This document shows, in pieces, positions 1 to 9,571 of a stretch of 64,000 nucleotides of DNA (position 1 is the first letter of the stretch; every line of letters begins with the position of its first letter). The position numbers were made by a program, and so were the translations under genes. The stretch comes from Paenibacillus sp. OVF10 (lineage in GTDB: Bacteria > Bacillota > Bacilli > Paenibacillales > Paenibacillaceae): positions 3,038,001 to 3,102,000 of the forward strand of contig CP094668.1 in NCBI GenBank assembly GCA_022836915.1, in the 5' to 3' direction. The notes beneath the pieces were generated by a model. That model saw only the letters and a program-made list of their open reading frames with translations. It was not told where the DNA came from and did no database searches.

Positions 1-1059
1 GCAAGTTGCTGCTGTACCTTGGCCCCGCGGATCGTCTGAAGTTCCTGAAGTTGTGCAGTGGAACTGAATTGATCTGCAGACATTTGGACAAGTAATTCGG
101 AGAGCGCATCCGCATCTTCGAGCGCGGCATTAAGTCCAAACGCACCGGTTGGGGTCATGGTATGAGCGGCATCACCGATGAGTACAACATTGTCCTGTGC
201 CCACGACTGGCAATAGCTGCTTTCAACAGATAACAGAACAAAATCACTCCAGCTCTGAATGTTGGCAGCTACAGAATCAGACAGGCAAGGAAAAGCAGAT
301 ACAAGTTTATCTACAAAAGGAGCAATCGGCTGCTCTCGCAGCTTGGAGTAAGCTCCTCGGGAATGTTCCATCCAATCTGAACATAACCGCCGAACTGTGA
401 GAACAGTGCGAGCTGTTGACCATCCATGCTGGCCATCCGAACAGCGGGTTCCCAACCTACGGGTGCTGGAATGCGTGCCCAGAGCAGATCATACCCGTGC
501 TTCCGAATCTCGGGGTCAAACCGGAATGTTTGCGTACAGCAGAATATCTGCCATCAGCACCAACAATAACAGATGCTTGAATGGAGGCAGGAACGCCGTT
601 CTGCCGAATGTTAATACCCACGACCTGGCCGTTTCTGTCACGTAGCAAGCCAGTCATGATGGTATTAAACAGTACTTGTTCATTGGAGTTGTGCTGCTGA
701 GCGTGCGACACGATGGCTTCCAGGAGATGAGCTTGAGGTACATGAATACCAACATGAGATTCTCCATTGCCTGGTGATACCGTATGAATAATCTGCCCAT
801 TTTCCCAATACTGAATCTGTTCCAAGAGCAGCGCTCCGCGTTCCTGAATGAGGGAATAGAGGCCGTGTTTATTCAAAATGGCTTCGCCGTCCACATTGAG
901 CAACTCCCCGCGAAACGACTTGTGCAGGTGGGGCTGCCGCTCAATGAGCATCGTGGAGATTCCTTTTTGATTCAGTAAATAAGAAAGCAAAGCACCGCCA
1001 GGTCCAGCACCGACGATACAAACATCCGTTTTGAGTTGAGATTGTATATTCTGATTCAT
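1..1059 (-). CDS. FAD-dependent monooxygenase (partial, two apparent frameshifts)
   Basis: Flavoprotein hydroxylase of the PHBH/UbiH-like class, which uses NAD(P)H and O2 to oxidise a small substrate that cannot be read from sequence. An N-terminal GAGPGG dinucleotide fold follows the start, VIVGADG is the central DG motif, and GDAAHTMTPTGAFG near the window edge is the FAD-binding GD motif. The frame breaks twice: near 503 (CC read as C) and near 355 (GGG read as GG); restoring both joins all motifs in one protein. The start is ATG 1059, 9 nt after AAGGGA, rather than ATG 1065, which is too close to that site. The 3' end lies beyond base 1. It is divergent from a MarR gene, the usual arrangement for a repressor and its target. 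Family is sure; substrate unknown. Confidence 0.85.
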
Positions 1060-1130
1060 GTGCATAAGTCCCTTACATTATAATGATGACGCTTCATTTA
1101 CTTTATAACAACAGATTTATTAAAATCATT

Positions 1131-1148
1131 AAGTAACTAAAAGTAACT
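1131..1148. promoter_or_regulatory. Direct repeat AAGTAACT in divergent control region
   Basis: Two exact copies of AAGTAACT start 10 bp apart (1131 and 1141), one helical turn, in the 271-base AT-rich gap between the divergent monooxygenase and MarR genes. This would suit a regulator binding one face of the DNA. MarR proteins normally bind inverted repeats, so the link is speculative. Confidence 0.25.
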
Positions 1149-1330
1149 TTAAAGATATAGGTTATTATAAACAAACCCGTTGCCATAATGCAATAGGTGA
1201 AACCGGAAATAAAACAAGAGTCTTGCAGTCAACGATAGGGTGTCGGATACAAGCGCATTTTTCACAAACATCATAGTGTAAATATGTTACAATATAAGGT
1301 AGGTTATGATGAAAGGCAGGAGGAACGTTT

Positions 1331-1812
1331 ATGAGCCCGGATACGGAGCGAAACTCTCAATTGGCAAATGTAGATCAATTGTTGGAGGCCTTCTTCAGAT
1401 ATAAAAATAAAGTATTGGATCAGCAGCAGAAGACCGAAACCAACTGTAAACTGAATCCGACAAAAAGTCATATATTGGGCATGATTTTACGTGAAAAAAA
1501 TGTATGGCGGTTGATGTGGCCAGACAACTCAGTTTGTCTTCCGGCGCAACCACCATTGTACTGAATCAACTGGAGACGGAAGGGTTGATCCAGCGGGTGC
1601 GCAGTGAAGAAGATCGGAGAATTGTGTGGCTGTCCTTAACGGATGAAGGCGCGCAGCTTGCCAAGACACTTAATGCGAATCGCGGCCGAATGACGTGGGA
1701 ATTGTTGCAAGCACTTTCCGAAGAGGAGCAACAGCAGATGTTTGGCATGCTGAAGAAAATTGAACTGAAACTGCTGGAGAACATGAAGTCGTTTGAGCAG
1801 ATCCACCGGTAG
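1331..1812 (+). CDS. MarR-family transcriptional regulator (apparent frameshift)
   Basis: Winged-helix repressor of about 160 residues. The second half shows the typical recognition helix and wing (LSSGATTIVLNQLETEGLIQR, then SEEDRRIVWLSLTDEG), followed by a C-terminal dimerisation helix. The start ATG 1331 has AGGAGG just upstream. The frame is lost in the A7 run at 1494-1500; with eight A the protein reads through (ILREKKCMAVDVARQ). Divergent from the FAD monooxygenase, which it probably controls. A hairpin terminator follows. Ligand unknown. Confidence 0.85.
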
Positions 1813-1838
1813 TCCATATATGACTTGATTCCTTGAAG

Positions 1839-1900
1839 ACGTCAGTCCTCATGAGTTCGTCCCTAATTGCGGGGGATGAACCTTGAAGACTGGCGTTTTT
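1839..1900 (+). terminator. Rho-independent terminator after marR
   Basis: A long, slightly imperfect stem (ACGTCAGTCCTCA pairing with TGAAGACTGGCGT, inner arm GTTCGTCCC/GGGATGAAC) ends in TTTTT at 1896-1900. Confidence 0.7.
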
Positions 1901-1952
1901 GAGTTGGTTTACAAATGAAAGCGAACCACATGATCCGTTAAGCCTTCCTGGA

Positions 1953-2207
1953 TCAAAACTTCTTTTGTTTGCTGCCCATCAGGTCAAAGTGGGGAAATGG
2001 CTGCCGCCGATGAATGTATCGCGGGTCCAGCCCATGATCGTTGCACCAACGCTCGAGACGTTCCAGATCTGCGCAGCCAACTTTGGTGACACTGGTGATG
2101 CCGGGAAATCGGTTGTCAATCCAGAAATGAGTGAGGTACGCGATCTCACCCCGAGCCACTTGTTCCTTCCACGCAGCAAGCTCTTGTCGTTTAATTCCAA
2201 ATGCCAT
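1953..2207 (-). CDS. Small conserved Firmicutes protein of unknown function
   Basis: 84 residues, beginning MAFGIKRQELAAWK and containing AYLTHFWIDNRFPG, TSVTKVGC and PHFDLMG. I recognise this as a small conserved soluble protein of bacilli (YneQ-like, from memory). No catalytic motif is evident. AAAGGAAC lies about 10 nt before ATG 2207. It is divergent from the antiporter gene and convergent with marR. Function unknown; the match to a conserved pattern is the reason to call it a gene. Confidence 0.6.
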   Translation of the reverse strand: MAFGIKRQELAAWKEQVARGEIAYLTHFWIDNRFPGITSVTKVGCADLERLERWCNDHGLDPRYIHRRQPFPHFDLMGSKQKKF

Positions 2208-2421
2208 AGATGCAAGTTCCTTTCCAAACGGGTATTGTCCTGAGCATATTGTAACATCTTATATACAGAATCCATCAGAATTCTTTCATTCAGACTAGTC
2301 TGAAACCAGTTGAATGGGTATATGAATATGACAACATTTTTATAATAAAGTATGGATTATGTTAAAATAAACCTATACAACAAAGGTTTCACCACTTCTA
2401 TAGCGGAAAGGGATTGTCATC

Positions 2422-4445
2422 ATGGAAATATTTATTGCCGTACTTGTGTTACTGGTACTGATTGGTTTATCCAATATTTTAAACCGGTTTGTACCCTTTA
2501 TTCCCATTCCGCTCATTCAAATTGTGCTTGGTGTAGCTATAGCTTTGCTTCCCGCAGGTGTTCACCTGCCGTTGAATCCGGAATTGTTCTTTGTACTTTT
2601 CATCGCACCTTTGTTATACAACGATGGTAAGCGAACGCCAAGGAATGAATTATGGAATCTGCGTGCACCGATACTTTTGCTTGCACTAGGGCTTGTATTC
2701 GTGACAGTAGTCGTGGCGGGATATGCCATTCATTGGCTAATTCCTTCAATTCCGTTACCTGCTGCTTTTGCTCTTGCAGCCATATTGTCCCCGACAGATG
2801 CAGTGGCCGTTGGCGCCATGGCAGGGCGAGTACATTTGCCCAAAGGCATACATAGGCTTCTTGAAGGTGAAGCATTAATGAATGATGCATCTGGCCTCGT
2901 GGCCTTCAAATTCGCGATTGCAGCAACAGTTACAGGTGTATTTTCCCTGGCGAATGCAACCTTCAGTTTTATTCTGATTGCGATTGGCGGACTTCTTGTC
3001 GGGGCATTGTTATCTTTTCTGTTAATCAGGCTAGGGGTATGGATCCGTAGACTGGGCATGGAAGATGTGACAATTCACATGCTGCTGCAAATCCTGACGC
3101 CATTTATCATCTATCTGGTGAGTGAAGAAATTGGGGTATCAGGTATTCTTGCGGTAGTGGCAGGCGGTATTATTCACGCCATTGAGCGTGACCGCGCTGA
3201 ATCGGTTCAGTTGAAAATGCAGGTGGTATCTGCGAGCACATGGTCAGTCATTTTATTTATACTAAATGGTCTGGTGTTTGTTATTCTGGGTGTACAGGTC
3301 CCGGATGTGCTGAGTACCATTTTTGAAAATGTATCGTTTAATAATCTGCAGGTGTTGGGCTATGTGGGCCTAATCTCGGTGTTATTGCTGGTTCTGCGCT
3401 TTCTCTGGATCTATCTGTTCTGGCAAGGGAATGAATTGTTGCGTACCAAATCCTCTATTGGCAGGCCCAGATTCAAAGATATTACGATCATTTCCCTCTC
3501 TGGGGTGCGGGGGCTGTAACATTGGCGGGTGCTTTCTCCATTCCTTATGTGCTTCAGGATGGATCACCTTTCCCTGAACGGGATCTGATTATTTTCCTCG
3601 CAGCAGGGGTTATCCTCTTCTCCCTGATTGCGGCGAGTGTGTTTCTTCCGGTTCTGGCCAAGGACGATGGGAAATCCACAGAAGAAACACCGCAGAAGTC
3701 AGAACGAAAAGCACATGACATTATGCTGAATGCGGCAATACGAGCTGTCAAATCCGAAATGAACGATGAGAACAAAGCTGCGGCACTGGCGGTTGTCTCC
3801 GACTTGTCCAAGTACATCAGACAGGCCGCAGGTCAGCTCACCGCCGGTAAACGCAAAGATATTCAGAAACAAGAAACGGCTATTAACCTGATTGCCACCC
3901 GCGCGGAGCGTAAAGAAGTAGAAGTGATGCTGGACGAAAATGCAATTGCTTCTGATGCGGCCTTCAAATGTGACAGCTGGCTGGATAGAAAGGAAATGAT
4001 GCTGGCGAATCGCGCAAACACTCAGTTCATGACCTCGATCAGCGAGATCGGGCGTGTGTTAGGACATCTGTTCACCAACCGGTCCCAGAAGCCGAATCAA
4101 CCATTCATGCTTGAAAATGCAGAACTGTTCCGTCAGGTGAAGCTGCGTACCTCTGAAGCGGCAATTAAGGCTATTCGTGCCCATATGAATGATGGGAATC
4201 GAGTCGTCGCACTGTCGGTCATTGCCAAATATGAGCGTGTAATTGCCAAATTGCGCACTTGGAACCAAGGTAAAACGGAAGATCCGTTTAATCAGGAGAA
4301 ATTAGAGTTGCAGATGGTGGCGATTCAGGAACAGCGCAATACGGTTCAGCAACTGTATGAAAACGGCGAAATCACCCGTGATGTGGCTGCGAAACTGCGC
4401 CGGTTTATTAACGACGTTGAAGCGACTGCGCTGAAAAATACCTAA
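2422..4445 (+). CDS. nhaK: Na+/H+ antiporter, CPA1 family, NhaK-like (apparent frameshift)
   Basis: Membrane cation/proton exchanger, about 673 residues when joined, close to the size of Bacillus NhaK (YvgP). About 12 hydrophobic segments span the first 420 residues and include the CPA1 signatures [13 protein letters not shown] and [15 protein letters not shown], whose acidic residues carry ions. A cytoplasmic tail of about 250 residues follows. The frame breaks in G5 at 3509-3513; a sixth G gives [12 protein letters not shown], the conserved SGxRGAVTLA motif, proof that the two halves belong together. The second half would otherwise begin at 3522. Start ATG 2422 follows GGAAAGGGA. Likely role: Na+/K+ and pH homeostasis. 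Confidence 0.88.
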
Positions 4446-4462
4446 TCCGATAAATCCGATAT

Positions 4463-4491
4463 TTTAAATATGCTAAATGGTTTGATATAAT
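4463..4491 (+). promoter_or_regulatory. Candidate sigma-A promoter for the aldo/keto reductase
   Basis: TTTAAA (4463-4468) and a perfect TATAAT (4486-4491), spacer 17 bp, 66 bases before the gene. The -35 box is only 4/6 to consensus. Confidence 0.45.
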
Positions 4492-4557
4492 ATGTAACAA
4501 GAAACATGCATCATTACAGAAATGTACTTATATCGATCAGTGAAGGAGAGATGAGAC

Positions 4558-5496
4558 ATGGCAGAACAACAAATTCGGTTGGGCAAGACGGATCTGATCG
4601 TGAATCCCATTGGACTGGGTGCGAATGCAGTAGGCGGACATAATATCTATCCGGACATGCTGAATGATGAGACGGGTAAGGAAGTGGTTCGTACAGCCTT
4701 GAAACAAGGTATTAACTTTGTGGATACGGCATACATCTATGGACCTGAGCATTCCGAACGACTGATCGGTGAAGTATTGAAGGAAACCGGTCAGCGGCAG
4801 AATACGATTATTGCAACCAAAGCAGCTCATAAATTAGTGGATGGCAAGATTGTCATGGATAACTCACCTGCTTTTCTGAGAACATCCGTGGATGACGCGT
4901 TGAAACGACTGCAAACCGATTACATTGATCTGTTCTACATCCACTTTCCGGATGAACATACGCCTAAGGATGAGGCGGTAGATACGTTAAAACAATTAAA
5001 AGACGCTGGCAAAATTCGTGCCATTGGCGTATCTAATTTCTCCATTGATCAGTTGCGTGAAGCCAACAAGGACGGGCATGTAGATGTACTGCAATCTGAA
5101 TATAATCTGTTCAAAAGAGATGCGGAGAAAGAGCTGTTGCCGTATACGACTGAGCATAACATTTCTTTTGTTCCTTACTTCCCTCTTGCAGCGGGACTGC
5201 TGGGCGGTAAATATAATCGCAATACAACCTTTCAGGATGGACGGGCGAAGAACCCGTTGTTCACAGGTGAAGCTTTCATTGAAAATCTCGATAAAGTTGA
5301 GCAACTGCGCAGCATAGCACAATCCAAGGATGTTGAGGTCGCTCATCTGGTTCTGGCCTGGTACCTGACTCAGCCTTCTATTGATGCATTGATTCCGGGT
5401 GCCAAGCGACCAGAACAGGTCATTAACAATCTGCAAACATTAAATGTGGAATTAACTGCTGAGGAAATTGCAGTCGTGGATCAGATCTTTCGTTAA
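4558..5496 (+). CDS. iolS: Aldo/keto reductase, IolS-like
   Basis: NADP(H)-dependent oxidoreductase of 312 residues with a TIM-barrel fold. The catalytic tetrad is visible: Asp and Tyr in [10 protein letters not shown], Lys in ATKAAH, His in [10 protein letters not shown]. The cofactor loop [10 protein letters not shown] is near the C-terminus. Stretches such as [12 protein letters not shown] and [12 protein letters not shown] are nearly the same as in Bacillus subtilis IolS, as I remember it. The physiological substrate of that subfamily is not firmly known; here no inositol genes are nearby, so the symbol marks similarity, not pathway. AAGGAGAG precedes ATG 4558. Confidence 0.9.
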   Translation: MAEQQIRLGKTDLIVNPIGLGANAVGGHNIYPDMLNDETGKEVVRTALKQGINFVDTAYIYGPEHSERLIGEVLKETGQRQNTIIATKAAHKLVDGKIVMDNSPAFLRTSVDDALKRLQTDYIDLFYIHFPDEHTPKDEAVDTLKQLKDAGKIRAIGVSNFSIDQLREANKDGHVDVLQSEYNLFKRDAEKELLPYTTEHNISFVPYFPLAAGLLGGKYNRNTTFQDGRAKNPLFTGEAFIENLDKVEQLRSIAQSKDVEVAHLVLAWYLTQPSIDALIPGAKRPEQVINNLQTLNVELTAEEIAVVDQIFR

Positions 5497-5562
5497 TGAG
5501 TTCGGGTGAATCGGGAAATGCTAACAGGGAGTTTACGTATGAAGACAAAGTGAGGACACCAC

Positions 5563-6349
5563 ATGAACCTGAAGGCAGCCCGAGTCATCGGAATGTTCAC
5601 GCTAATTATTTTGCTGGGTAGCAGTTCTGCCTATGCGAAGCCTGTACAGAAGAACCGTCAGTATTATGAGGAACGAGGAGAGATTGTGTGGGAAGTTCCC
5701 ACACAGGATAAACTCATCGCGCTTACCTTTGACGATGGACCAGATCCGATTCAGACTCCGCAGATCCTGGCTTTGTTACAGCAGTATCATGCCAAAGGAA
5801 CTTTTTTGTACTTGGCAAATGGGCAGACAAATTTCCTGAACTGATTAAGCAGGAACAGCTCGAAGGGCATGAAATCGCCAACCATACGTATGCGCACACG
5901 TATGCAGTTCGATCAACTAGTGCGGACAAGTACATGAAGGATATGAACGAAGCGGAAAGTTCCATCATTGAAGCAGGCGCGGAGCGTCCCCTGTTGTTCA
6001 GGCCACCGGGCGGCTATTACAATGACATGGTCATTCAGGCTGCCAAACAAAAGGGTATACCATTGTACTCTGGTCCTGGCATCAGGATACACGGGACTGG
6101 GCTTCACCAGGTGTATCGGCTATCGTTAAAAAAGTACTGAATAACGCACGCAATGGGGATATTGTACTCTTCCACGATAAGGTGGAAGGCAAGTCCCATA
6201 CGGTAGCTGCACTCAAAACAATTCTGCCGAAGTTACAGCAGCAAGGATACCAATTCGTGACGGTGTCTGAACTGCTTGCTGTGAAGGCACGCGAAGCTGC
6301 GAAGAACAACACTTCACCTTCGTCAATATTGGAGCACGTGCAACCCTAA
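5563..6349 (+). CDS. Polysaccharide deacetylase (NodB domain), secreted; two apparent frameshifts
   Basis: Metal-dependent N- or O-deacetylase of cell-wall or chitin-type polysaccharide (CE4). A signal peptide (about 26 residues, ending AYA-KP) is followed by all five NodB motifs: TFDDGPD, HEIANHTYAH, FRPPGG, WSWHQDTRDW and IVLFHD. They lie in three frames: one T is missing from T6 at 5802-5807 and one T near 6071 (TCTTGG read as TCTGG). The metal-binding Asp and two His are intact, so the enzyme should be active when joined, at about 262 residues. Start ATG 5563. A terminator follows at 6368. Exact substrate (peptidoglycan or chito-oligomer) not decidable. Confidence 0.87.
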
Positions 6350-6367
6350 GCATGGTAATCCAATTTA

Positions 6368-6407
6368 GAAACCGTAAGTCTCAGATGAAGAGACCTGCGG
6401 TTTCTTT
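6368..6407 (+). terminator. Rho-independent terminator after deacetylase gene
   Basis: GAAACCG...GTCTC pairs with GAGAC...CGGTTTC around a short loop and is followed by a T-rich run. Confidence 0.6.
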
Positions 6408-6570
6408 ATCTTGGTCTCCATGTGTCCCATATAAAACGTTGAACCAGGCGTAGGAGGTTATTGCCGCGTCCCTTTTGTTTTGAAACCAAAACGTCTACAA
6501 TAGATGGAGCTTTGTGTTTAAGGGTTATATAGTATACAAGATATGAATTACGACATAGAGGAGAGTGAAT

Positions 6571-6780
6571 ATGATGAATGGACAACAACGTGTAAATATT
6601 AAGCCAGGTCTGGAAGTGGACATTGTGCTGAAGCAGGATCAAGCTACAGGTAAGCTGACACGTGGCATTGTAAAGGATCTGTTAACCAAGTCACCTACGC
6701 ATCCACACGGAATCAAAGTACGACTGACGAGCGGTCAAGTGGGACGTGTGAAACAGGTCATTACAGGCGGCTCGAACTAA
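6571..6780 (+). CDS. ywbE: YwbE family protein
   Basis: A 69-residue soluble protein almost identical in pattern to Bacillus YwbE (NIKPGLEVDIVLKQDQATGK, GIVKDLLTKSPTHPHGIKVR, GQVGRV). Members look like a small beta-barrel, SH3/KOW-like fold; function unknown. ATG 6571 is chosen because AGAGGAGAG sits just upstream; an upstream in-frame GTG at 6565 overlaps that site. The next gene begins about 20 bases after the stop, so the two are probably co-transcribed. Confidence 0.85.
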   Translation: MMNGQQRVNIKPGLEVDIVLKQDQATGKLTRGIVKDLLTKSPTHPHGIKVRLTSGQVGRVKQVITGGSN

Positions 6781-6800
6781 CTGTGGTCCAAGGCGGGGAG

Positions 6801-7382
6801 ATGAGTACTACCGCAGAAGTAATGGCACATCTGGCTTCGGGTAATGCACGTCAGCAGGACGCATATCATGTGTTACAGAGCAGTGGATTGCTCGAGATAT
6901 TAGCTGACTATCACCCATATCCAGCAGGAACGGTACCGATTGATATTGATATTCCGGGCAGTGATCTGGATCTGCTGTGTTATGCAGAGGATCTGGATGT
7001 GTTTGAAGCCGAGATATACAACCGAATCGGAGCCATTGCTGAATTTCAATGTGTACGTGGTGGGGATCTTCCAGACCAACGTCCTTATGTGACTTGTAAT
7101 TTGCAAGTGGGACATTGGCCTGTGGAGATTTTTGCCCAATCCGTGCCAGTTTACAGGCAGAATGCATACCTACATATGATCGTAGAGTGGAGATTGTTGC
7201 AACTGTGGGGAGACGCGGGACACCGTGAGATCCGCAGACTGAAACAGGCAGGGTGGAAGACGGAGCCTGCTTTTGCCTCTGTACTTGGATTACAGGGAGA
7301 TCCATATGTGGACATGCTGCATCTGGCAGAGATGAAACGTGAAGATCTCTGGAACTGGGCGCGTTCACGCACGTCTTTTTAA
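6801..7382 (+). CDS. DUF4269 family protein, nucleotidyltransferase-like
   Basis: 193 residues. The sequence AGTVPIDIDIPGSDLDLLC fits the hG(S/T)-x(9-13)-DhD pattern of the nucleotidyltransferase fold, and PVEIFAQ further on could supply the third carboxylate. LRQ..-type N-terminus (ASGNARQQDAYHVL) is typical of DUF4269. ATG 6801 gives the family's usual length; a GTG at 6783 would add six residues and sit 2 nt after the ywbE stop. Function unknown; a nucleotide-transfer role is inference from the motif only. Confidence 0.75.
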   Translation: MSTTAEVMAHLASGNARQQDAYHVLQSSGLLEILADYHPYPAGTVPIDIDIPGSDLDLLCYAEDLDVFEAEIYNRIGAIAEFQCVRGGDLPDQRPYVTCNLQVGHWPVEIFAQSVPVYRQNAYLHMIVEWRLLQLWGDAGHREIRRLKQAGWKTEPAFASVLGLQGDPYVDMLHLAEMKREDLWNWARSRTSF

Positions 7383-7407
7383 AATGTCTATTTGAGATGA
7401 ACTAATC

Positions 7408-7594
7408 ATTTACACGATAACGGAGAGGACAGAAAAAACCTGAAAAAGCGAAGCGGTAGCCTAAAAGCTTTCTGAAAGAAAGCTGCATCGGAAGCATACG
7501 CTATTACCGGATTTCCCCTTGAGAAAGGGGATCAAAAAATCTGGGAATAACAGCGATTGGAAGGTGCTTCTGTCATCGTAGTGTCAGTGTAAAT
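7408..7594. repeat. Non-coding inverted-repeat element A (187 bp)
   Basis: Bounded by a perfect 8-bp terminal inverted repeat, ATTTACAC at 7408-7415 and GTGTAAAT at 7587-7594. Inside are the hairpins AGCTTTCT-GAA-AGAAAGCT and CCCCTT-GAGA-AAGGGG, and outer arms that pair imperfectly (CGCTATTACCGGATTT with AAATCTGGGAATAACAGCG). No open frame. It fills the gap between two convergent genes and looks like a small folded intergenic repeat or MITE; it may also stop transcription. Confidence 0.55.
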
Positions 7595-7603
7595 AACCTT
7601 TGG

Positions 7604-9045
7604 TCAGATTAGAAAGATGGCTACAATTGTTGTTACCGTGAGTCCCAGCAGTACAGGCTTCAGGTTGCGTCTTGCAAGTTCAAAAGGATTGACTCCGCAG
7701 ATTGCAGCAGCAGGAATCAATGCCCATGGAATCAAAGTCCCACCACCCACCCATATAGCTGCAACCTGACCGAGTGCTGTCAGCACAGGTGCGGAATCTG
7801 CCGATCCTGCAAACATGGACGCAATCGAGCCAACCAGGGATATCCCCGAGAACCCCGAACCATCCATTCCGGTCACTGCTCCGGTCACCGTCATTGTAAT
7901 GGCGCCCACCGTATCATTTAATGGCACCAGCCCAGCAAGTGCGACCCCGAGATCATTCACAATCCCGTGTGAACCTTCAGGAAGAGGGTTGATGAACAAC
8001 TCCGTAATCGCAGCATCTCCCAGATAAAAAAATGCGGCTATGGGAATAACCGGTCCAAACACCTTGAAACCAAACTGAAATCCTTCTATTAAATAATTGG
8101 TCGTTTCCTCTGGTCCCGCATGTCGATGTGCGGCAAGGGTAACAGCGATCAGTATAACCACAGCAGTTCCGCCAATCAGAGCTGTTGCGTCGCCACCTTG
8201 CAACTTCAATACAAACATCAGAATCACATCAACTGCGAATAACAGAGGGATAAGCAGAGCGAACGTCTTTTGCAAACGGGGTGACATGACTTGACGTTGA
8301 ACAGGCTGACTAGTGGGTAGGGAGGTGGACACAGCCTCTGATGAGGAAGAAGGTTCCGTGGTCATGGTACCTGATATAAAATTGGGGGGATGAACAGGTG
8401 AGCCTGATTTCATCTCTTTGCGCAGCATCCAGAAGGCTGTAAGTGTTGATACCGTTCCCATGACAATGACCAGAGGTATGCTGGCCGTCATGACGGAAGT
8501 AACCGGTATACCCGCCGCATCAGCTGTAAGTTTGGGAGCCCCCTGGATAATGTAATCTCCCGACAGTGCAATCCCATGTCCGAACAGGTTCATGGCAATG
8601 GCAGCTCCAATCGGGGAAGACCTACACGCACGGCTACAGGAAGGAGTACTGCACCGACGAGTGCTACGGCCGGGGATGGCCAGAAAAATAGTGATACGAC
8701 CATCATGATCAATCCGATACCCCAATACGCGACCTGAGGAGAACGGATAAACCGGGTGACAGGTGTTACCATGACCTCATTAATGCCTGTTCTGATCAGA
8801 ACACGGCTCATTGCCACAATAATCGAGATGATGAAAATCGTACTTAACAATTCTTTTGTTGCATAGATAAAACTGCTGAAGATCCCAGCAACTGACCCGC
8901 TTAAGGTTTCGGTTGCCAGAAGTCCAATGGTCATAATACCTGCGACACAGATGATGGTGGTGTCCCTGCGCCGGATCATTACGGCAATGATCAAGACGAT
9001 AAATGCCAGATAGACATAGTGTAACGCAGTGAGTTGAATATTCAT
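7604..9045 (-). CDS. Ion-transporter-superfamily-like permease (apparent frameshift)
   Basis: Integral membrane protein of about 480 residues with roughly 11-12 hydrophobic segments. Patterns such as FFWPSPAVALVGAVLLP, NLFGHGIALSGDYIIQGAPK and the repeated half near FIPVAAF-type segments resemble GntP/CitM/NhaC-like carriers with two inverted halves. Substrate unknown; organic anion or amino acid with cation co-transport is plausible. The frame is lost at G4 8613-8616 (plus strand), where one extra base gives RVGL(S/P)PIGAAIAMNLFGHG. Start ATG 9045 follows GGGAGG by 8 nt. It stands alone between two inverted-repeat elements. Confidence 0.7.
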
Positions 9046-9375
9046 CGAACAGGCCTCCCTACATCCTGGTGACTAACCCGAGGAGTGATATATCGTATGC
9101 ATGTCAAGATCGGGCGTTCGTGGAGTCCGGGGCTTGCCGCAGCATTTATTTTTAGGGAGAAGCTTCTGAGCTATAAATGAAGGATTTATTTTACAACTGG
9201 AGAATTTATTACAACATGAAGCTTGTTACTCTTGAAATCGGAGCGGATGAAAGTCACCAGAATTGATATGTGAAGGTCACGGGACCCCATAGACAATGGC
9301 AAGCAGGGGTGATTACAATAAACATGCCATCATAAGGAAGAAAATAGAAAAAAACTATGTTGAAATAAAGTGTGT

Positions 9376-9541
9376 GTTCAAAAAGTCTGGTTTTCAGTAC
9401 CGAGAAGATGGAATGAAGTTAGAAATGGAGTAGCGGAGCGTAGGGAAACTACGTGAGCAACGGACATTTCGGCTGACTTTCATATTCGAAGCTGATGATG
9501 CCGCTAGGCATAATTCGTAATCAAAAGCGGACTTTTTAAAC
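9376..9541. repeat. Non-coding inverted-repeat element B (166 bp)
   Basis: Ends are GTTCAAAAAGTCTG (9376-9389) and CGGACTTTTTAAAC (9528-9541), 12 of 14 bases inverted matches, and pairing continues imperfectly inward for about 15 bases. An inner hairpin CGTAG-GGAAA-CTACG is present. It lies in the 526-base gap (9046-9571) between the divergent permease and sensor-kinase genes; I see no gene in that gap. Different in sequence from the element at 7408. Probably a genome-wide intergenic repeat. Confidence 0.5.
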
Positions 9542-9571
9542 TACCTCTAAAAGGGCGGGAATCCATAATCC

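Noticed and set aside
457..1065. Long plus-strand frames overlapping the monooxygenase gene (such as 397-645 and 784-978)
   Set aside because: They are antisense shadows without ribosome sites or recognisable protein features.
1494..1500. A-tract as a phase-variation switch in marR
   Set aside because: A7 alone would be a fair candidate, but the same kind of change in many shorter G/C runs points to sequence error.
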